From the NCBI GenBank assembly GCA_945895265.1, contig CAMDEF010000002.1, forward strand, positions 115,062 through 179,061: 64,000 nt of DNA, in the 5' to 3' direction. Shown here in pieces: positions 60,146 to 64,000 of this stretch. The DNA is from Bordetella parapertussis. GTDB taxonomy: Bacteria > Pseudomonadota > Gammaproteobacteria > Burkholderiales > Burkholderiaceae_B. The position numbers and the translations under genes were made by a program. The stretch's first letter is position 1. Every line of letters begins with the position of its first letter. The notes below the pieces were generated by a model that was not told where the DNA came from, did no database searches, and was given only the letters and a program-made list of their open reading frames with translations.

Positions 60146-60919
60146 TTACATCACTGCCGACGTACCGCCATCCAGATTCACGCTGCTACCCGTGACATAG
60201 CTTGAGGCTTCAGACGAAAAGAAAGCCACAACGTTAGCAACTTCTTCAGCGCGACCGACACGACCCAAGGGCACTTCTTTGCCTTGTGTTTCATACAACT
60301 GCTCAACCGGGATACCGGCCTTAGCAGCTTTACGCTCGTGCTGTCCGGCACGAATCAAACCGATACAAACGCTGTTGACCAAAATGTTGTCAGCCGCAAA
60401 TTCTTTTGACAACGCTTTTGTCATGGCCAAGCCCGCAGCGCGTGTAACGGTTGTTGGCATAGACTTGGCTTTTGGCTGCTTGGCACCGATGTTGGTCACG
60501 TTAATAATGCGACCCCATTTATTTTTGCGCATCTCTGGGATCGCTAAGCGCGACAAACGAATTGCGGCAAACAGTTTCAAATCAAAGTCAGACTGCCAGG
60601 CTTGATCGGTGACCGATTCAAACTCGCCAGTTGCCGAAGTGCCGGCATTGTTGATCAGGATGTCGATGCGGCCGTAGGCTTTCAGCGTTTCTTGAATCAG
60701 ACGTGCACAATCGGCGTCTTTGCTGACATCGGCCGCAATCGCCATGATTTTGCCGCCCGCCGCGCGAATTTCGCCAGCGACTTGGTCTAATAACTCTTGC
60801 CCGCGGGCGGCGATGACTACGGTGGCGCCTTCTTGAGCCAGCTTCGCCGCGCACGCCTTACCAATACCTTGAGAGCCGCCGGTTACGATGGCGACGCGGT
60901 TTGTCAGTTCTAAATCCAT
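60146..60919 (-). CDS. SDR family oxidoreductase, 3-oxoacyl-reductase-like
   Basis: 257-residue SDR. The cofactor loop is TGGSQGIGKACAAK (residues 13-26), NNAGTS follows beta-4, and the helix after IINVTNIGAKQPKAKSMPTTVTRAAG carries the catalytic area, where the YxxxK tyrosine is replaced by a Thr/Val stretch (MPTTVTRAAG). It may thus be a divergent or inactive SDR, or use another residue. It probably acts with the neighbouring Bug and hydrolase genes. Confidence 0.85.
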   Translation of the reverse strand: MDLELTNRVAIVTGGSQGIGKACAAKLAQEGATVVIAARGQELLDQVAGEIRAAGGKIMAIAADVSKDADCARLIQETLKAYGRIDILINNAGTSATGEFESVTDQAWQSDFDLKLFAAIRLSRLAIPEMRKNKWGRIINVTNIGAKQPKAKSMPTTVTRAAGLAMTKALSKEFAADNILVNSVCIGLIRAGQHERKAAKAGIPVEQLYETQGKEVPLGRVGRAEEVANVVAFFSSEASSYVTGSSVNLDGGTSAVM

Positions 60920-61129
60920 TGTGATGTCTCCGTTTTTAGGTCTAAAAGCGTGTTTGTAGGGATATTCTAAAGAGCTAGCTTAACGCGAGCTTAATTCAGC
61001 TAGAATCATTGCACAATACACAGGGGCGCGGCTTGAGTCTACAGAGATTCGACAACGCAGCCTATACGGTCAACGCGCCAGTGGCCTACGGGCGTTTGTA
61101 TCCTTTTACCTCTAAATCCTAAGCAACTC

Positions 61130-62311
61130 ATGACAACCTCAACCACACTTGCAAACACGATTGAATTGATCAAAACCCTAGTGGCGTTTGACACTACCAG
61201 TCGCGAATCAAACTTAGGGCTGATTGAGTTTGTGCGAGATCATTTAAAGGGCCTAGGTCTTGCCACCCGCCTGTCTTACGATGCCGAAAAGCGTAAGGCC
61301 AATTTGTTCGCAACCCTAGGCGAGCAAAAAACACGCGGTATTGTGCTGTGTGGCCACACCGACGTGGTGCCGGTTGACGGGCAAGCCTGGGATACCGATC
61401 CGTTTAAAGCGCATATTGCCGATGGCCGCATTTACGGCCGCGGTGCGGTCGATATGAAAGGCTTTATCGCAGCCTCGCTCGCGATGTTGCCAGCCTACAT
61501 GCACAGCGAGCTCAAGCAGCCCTTGCATATCGGTTTGACCTATGACGAAGAGGTTGGCTGCATTGGGGTGCAAACGCTGATTCGTGATTTGGCGGCTGCC
61601 AACATCCATCCGGCGGGTTGCTTTGTCGGTGAGCCGACGCGTATGCAGGTGATGACAGGCCATAAAGGCATGCGTGTGACACGTTGCCGCGTGCGCGGTT
61701 TAGAGGCGCATTCTTCAATGGTGCCTGAGGCGGTGAATGCGATTGAATACGCAGGTCGTTTGATTGAAAAAATTCGCTCGATGTCGGTGCAACTGCAAAC
61801 GAATGGGCCGTTTGATCCCTTGTTTCAAACGCCGCACACCACCATGCAAACTGGCGTGATCAAAGGCGGCACGGCGCCAAATATTGTGGCAAAAGATTGC
61901 GAATTTATTTTTGATTGCCGCACCTTGCCACAAGGCAATGCCGACGAGCTGATCAAACAAGTGCACGAGTACGCTGAAGTGTTGAAAACAGAGATGCGCA
62001 AAATTTCTGCCCAGGCAGATATTGAGTTTGAAACACTTTCGAATTCAGCACCTTTGTCGACCGACCACGAAGCCCCCATCTCGTATTTGGGCAAAGCGTT
62101 GGCGCGTAATAACCTGTTAGGCCGCGTGTCGTTTGCCACCGATGCTGGTTGGCTCAATCATGCAGGGATCCCGTGCGTGGTGATCGGCCCCGGCGACATT
62201 GCCGTGGCGCACAAGCCCAACGAATTTATCGAGATCAGTCAGCTCGAAGAATGCCTGGGGTTTATGGATCGCTTACGCGAACGCATGACCCAAGAGGTGT
62301 TGCTAGCGTAA
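61130..62311 (+). CDS. argE: Acetylornithine deacetylase (ArgE-like, M20)
   Basis: 393-residue M20 enzyme. H76 and D78 in CGHTDVVPVDG, D108 in GRGAVDMKG and E140/E141 in YDEEVGC are the catalytic and metal residues, and GEPTRMQVMTGHKG is typical of ArgE. It releases acetate from N-acetylornithine in arginine synthesis. Many Burkholderiales use ArgJ instead, so a catabolic N-acyl role is possible. Its 3' end overlaps the convergent DUF2442 gene by 9 bases. Confidence 0.88.
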   Translation: MTTSTTLANTIELIKTLVAFDTTSRESNLGLIEFVRDHLKGLGLATRLSYDAEKRKANLFATLGEQKTRGIVLCGHTDVVPVDGQAWDTDPFKAHIADGRIYGRGAVDMKGFIAASLAMLPAYMHSELKQPLHIGLTYDEEVGCIGVQTLIRDLAAANIHPAGCFVGEPTRMQVMTGHKGMRVTRCRVRGLEAHSSMVPEAVNAIEYAGRLIEKIRSMSVQLQTNGPFDPLFQTPHTTMQTGVIKGGTAPNIVAKDCEFIFDCRTLPQGNADELIKQVHEYAEVLKTEMRKISAQADIEFETLSNSAPLSTDHEAPISYLGKALARNNLLGRVSFATDAGWLNHAGIPCVVIGPGDIAVAHKPNEFIEISQLEECLGFMDRLRERMTQEVLLA

Positions 62312-62557
62312 GACCCAGACGCCGTTCGTCTTGATCTCGTTGTACATGGCGTCTGGAGCGAGATCAAGATTGTTAGGCCAAGCGACCGCTCCGCGGTCGA
62401 TAAAGGCCTGATTAAAAAAATTAAAGTCTTTTAGCGCAGAAAAGACCCCGGTCAGATGACTAGTTTCAAAGCGGACTTCGCCCGCCATGCCGTCTGCAAA
62501 GCGTACAAGCAACGTAAAGGGCGCGATTATCTTTAAGTCAACGACATCCCAAGGCAT
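62303..62557 (-). CDS. DUF2442 domain protein
   Basis: 84-residue protein. VVDLKIIAPFTLLVRFADGMAGEVRF and the C-terminal NNLDLAPDAMYNEI are DUF2442 features. It follows the DUF4160 gene by 7 bases, a pairing often seen in mobile or plasmid-type toxin-antitoxin-like modules. Function is unproven. Confidence 0.85.
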   Translation of the reverse strand: MPWDVVDLKIIAPFTLLVRFADGMAGEVRFETSHLTGVFSALKDFNFFNQAFIDRGAVAWPNNLDLAPDAMYNEIKTNGVWVLR

Positions 62558-62564
62558 CTTGCTC

Positions 62565-62825
62565 TCACACTAAGGGGTTGATCGGATTTGGCTGTTGCTT
62601 GATGGTGCACAATTGCCAGTCAATTAAAAGCTCGTTCTGGTGTAACTCTGCCCAGTCTAAAACGAGTTCTTGGGCTCTGCGAGGTAGTTTACCGCCGGAA
62701 ATTCTTAATTCGACTATGTCGACGGTTGCTTTGAATTCAGCGTATTCGACGTGAAAGTGAGGCGGCACGTGATCATTAAAAAACATGCGTATTGAGATAC
62801 CGTAAAACGAACTAATTGTTGGCAT
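62565..62825 (-). CDS. DUF4160 domain protein
   Basis: 86-residue protein. MPTISSFYGISIRMFFNDHVPPHFHVEY is the family start (residues 1-28), with a conserved HxPPHFHV core, and LDWAELHQNELLIDWQL ends it. It is the first gene of a two-gene unit with DUF2442. A perfect palindrome lies 10 bases upstream of its start, as in self-regulated modules. Confidence 0.88.
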   Translation of the reverse strand: MPTISSFYGISIRMFFNDHVPPHFHVEYAEFKATVDIVELRISGGKLPRRAQELVLDWAELHQNELLIDWQLCTIKQQPNPINPLV

Positions 62826-62834
62826 AGGCTCACC

Positions 62835-62858
62835 CTCTAATATTTAATTCTATTAGAG
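62835..62858. promoter_or_regulatory. 24-bp palindrome before the DUF4160-DUF2442 operon
   Basis: Perfect 8-base arms (CTCTAATA and TATTAGAG) flank an 8-base centre immediately upstream of the DUF4160 start codon. It is a likely operator that overlaps the transcription start. Confidence 0.65.
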
Positions 62859-62914
62859 TGGTGCTAAAGAGTCTCTATCAAATAGTCACAGAATATTTCG
62901 AGATGTAACGGCTG

Positions 62915-63574
62915 CTAAGCAGTCTGCGCGGCGACCTGGCGCAGGGCTTGTTCAAAGGCCTCAGCAGGTTGTGCACCTTGCAACAGGTATTGATCATTGA
63001 TGATCACCGAGGGCACTGAGCTGATCCCTAACCCTGTGTATTTTTGCTGGCGGGCACGCACTTCGGCGTTGAATAGGTTTTGGCTTAACACCTCTTGCGC
63101 ACGTACGGTATCTAAGCCTGCGCGTTTAACGGCATCGATCAAGTTGTTGTGATCATCCAAGCTCACTGCCAAGGTGAAATAGGTGCCTAGTAATTCGCGC
63201 TTGAGTCGATATTGGGCTTGCAAGTCAAGCTCAACCTCGGCCCAATGTAATAAACGGTGCGCATTAAACGTGTTGTAGACGTGCTTGCGACCCTCGGGGT
63301 GAAAGTCAAAACCCACTGCCGCTGCGCGGTCGCGAATATTCTTTTGATTGATCCGAACTTGTGATTCGGGCATGCCATATTTTTCAGTCAAATGTTCGAA
63401 CACATCCTGACCACCTTCAGGCATATGCGGGTTGAGTTCAAACGGCTGAAAATGAATCTCGACGTCGAACTCGCCGTTAATATTTTTAAGCGCCTGTTCA
63501 ATTGCGCCCAAGCCGACTGCACACCAGGGGCAGGCAATATCTGACACATAATCAATCTTGACCGTTTTTTTCAT
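62915..63574 (-). CDS. DsbA-family oxidoreductase, FrnE-like
   Basis: 219-residue thioredoxin-fold protein. The redox motif is CPWC at residues 15-18, the cis-proline is in GISSVPSVIIND, and FQPFELNPHMP is typical of FrnE/2-hydroxychromene-2-carboxylate isomerase relatives. There is no signal peptide, so it is cytoplasmic. It probably acts on disulphides under oxidative stress. A GAGG site lies about 12 bases before the ATG. Confidence 0.88.
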   Translation of the reverse strand: MKKTVKIDYVSDIACPWCAVGLGAIEQALKNINGEFDVEIHFQPFELNPHMPEGGQDVFEHLTEKYGMPESQVRINQKNIRDRAAAVGFDFHPEGRKHVYNTFNAHRLLHWAEVELDLQAQYRLKRELLGTYFTLAVSLDDHNNLIDAVKRAGLDTVRAQEVLSQNLFNAEVRARQQKYTGLGISSVPSVIINDQYLLQGAQPAEAFEQALRQVAAQTA

Positions 63575-63631
63575 GGCGAAACAACCCTCGGCAGAAGCTC
63601 AAACACTATTGAGCTTCGATATTACTGGATG

Positions 63632-63671
63632 GCGCGAAAAGCCTCGGCCTTCAGGCCGAAGATGATGTCAA
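63632..63671 (-). repeat. Dispersed 40-base hairpin element, copy 2
   Basis: On the - strand this element begins TTGAC two bases after the amt stop codon and carries a GGCC-TGAA-GGCC stem followed by GAGGCTTTTCG. It matches the copy at 24575 at 34 of 40 bases. Its placement matches copy 1: directly after a stop codon, same strand as the upstream gene. Confidence 0.6.
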
Positions 63672-63673
63672 TA

Positions 63674-64000
63674 TCACCAAGAGCTATCAGATTTGGGCGT
63701 GGCTGACACGCGATGGATACTCAGGTCAGCGCCGGCGTGTTCGTCTTCTGGATCCATACGTAGGCCCATTGTTATTTTGAGTAAGCCATAGACAATAAAA
63801 CCACCGATCAGGGCAACACCAACGCCTAGGCCAGTGCCGATCAGTTGAGCCGATAGGCTCACCCCCCCAAGGCCTCCGAGTGCTTTTTGCCCAAAGATAC
63901 CAGCGGCGATACCACCCCAAACCCCGCACAAACCGTGCAACGGCCACACGCCCAACACATCGTCGATTTTCCAGCGATTCTGTTCGAGCGTAAAGACCAA
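63674..64000 (-). CDS. amt: Ammonium transporter, C-terminal part
   Basis: The last 108 residues of an Amt/MEP/Rh channel that continues past the window edge. HGLCGVWGGIAAGIF holds the second histidine of the conserved pore twin-His pair, and the final helix IGGFIVYGLLKITMGLR leads into the cytoplasmic tail MDPEDEHAGADLSIHR, which normally contacts GlnK. The tail motif is intact, suggesting GlnK regulation. Confidence 0.92.
   Translation of the reverse strand: MVFTLEQNRWKIDDVLGVWPLHGLCGVWGGIAAGIFGQKALGGLGGVSLSAQLIGTGLGVGVALIGGFIVYGLLKITMGLRMDPEDEHAGADLSIHRVSATPKSDSSW

Overview
The window looks like a chromosomal segment from a betaproteobacterium of the order Burkholderiales, most likely Alcaligenaceae or a close relative. 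This is inferred from gene content: seven Bug-type (TctC-like) periplasmic receptors with no TctA/TctB permeases, many CoA-dependent catabolic genes, and codon use of moderate GC. No rRNA, tRNA, complete insertion sequence, phage or CRISPR array was found. No gene-free stretch exceeds about 290 bases.

Layout. Positions 1-740 hold a HEPN/MNT toxin-antitoxin-like pair. At 900-10278 a TetR regulator faces a nine-gene-scale catabolic operon on the + strand: a branched-chain-type ABC importer (livG, livF, livK, livH, livM), then an acyl-CoA dehydrogenase, an MDR oxidoreductase and an acyl-CoA ligase. At 10254-14824, on the - strand, lie SucC/SucD-like subunits, an acyl-CoA dehydrogenase relative without either usual catalytic glutamate, a Bug receptor and the in-frame tail of a lost thioesterase. 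Positions 15053-24614 mix three HigBA/RelE-type toxin-antitoxin loci with an MFS transporter, an M20 peptidase, a Bug receptor plus M20 amidohydrolase pair, and a divergent D-aminoacylase, suggesting use of N-acyl amino acids.

At 24650-40558 there is a COG2509 flavoprotein, more Bug genes, an SDR and a long - strand set whose order and families match alicyclic acid degradation: BadI-like ring hydrolase, AliA-like CoA ligase, BadK-like hydratase, BadH-like SDR, AliB-like dehydrogenase, then 3-hydroxyacyl-CoA dehydrogenases and a CoA transferase. At 40691-45860 a second catabolic set pairs a KstD-like flavoprotein with a PRISE-type enone reductase, an EthD-like protein, a Bug receptor and an MhpD-like hydratase.

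Positions 45931-55298 carry yaeQ and a metal-acquisition-like locus: tonB, exbB, exbD, two DUF2946 genes, a TonB-dependent receptor and a secreted sialidase-propeller/thioredoxin fusion, with a divergent HoxN/NicT nickel-cobalt permease. Positions 55313-64000 hold a Fic protein behind three evenly spaced palindromes, a haloacid dehalogenase, vapBC, a hydrolase, a Bug receptor, an SDR, argE, a DUF4160-DUF2442 pair, frnE and the 3' end of amt.

The most unusual signals are short repeats placed at gene 3' ends (21-bp arrays at 37060 and 48478, a 27-bp duplication at 46471, a 26-bp duplication at 60090, and a dispersed 40-bp hairpin element directly after two stop codons), the Fic promoter architecture, the sialidase/thioredoxin metal locus, and the SucCD plus base-less acyl-CoA dehydrogenase operon. 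All family calls come from reading the translated sequences; no database search was run.
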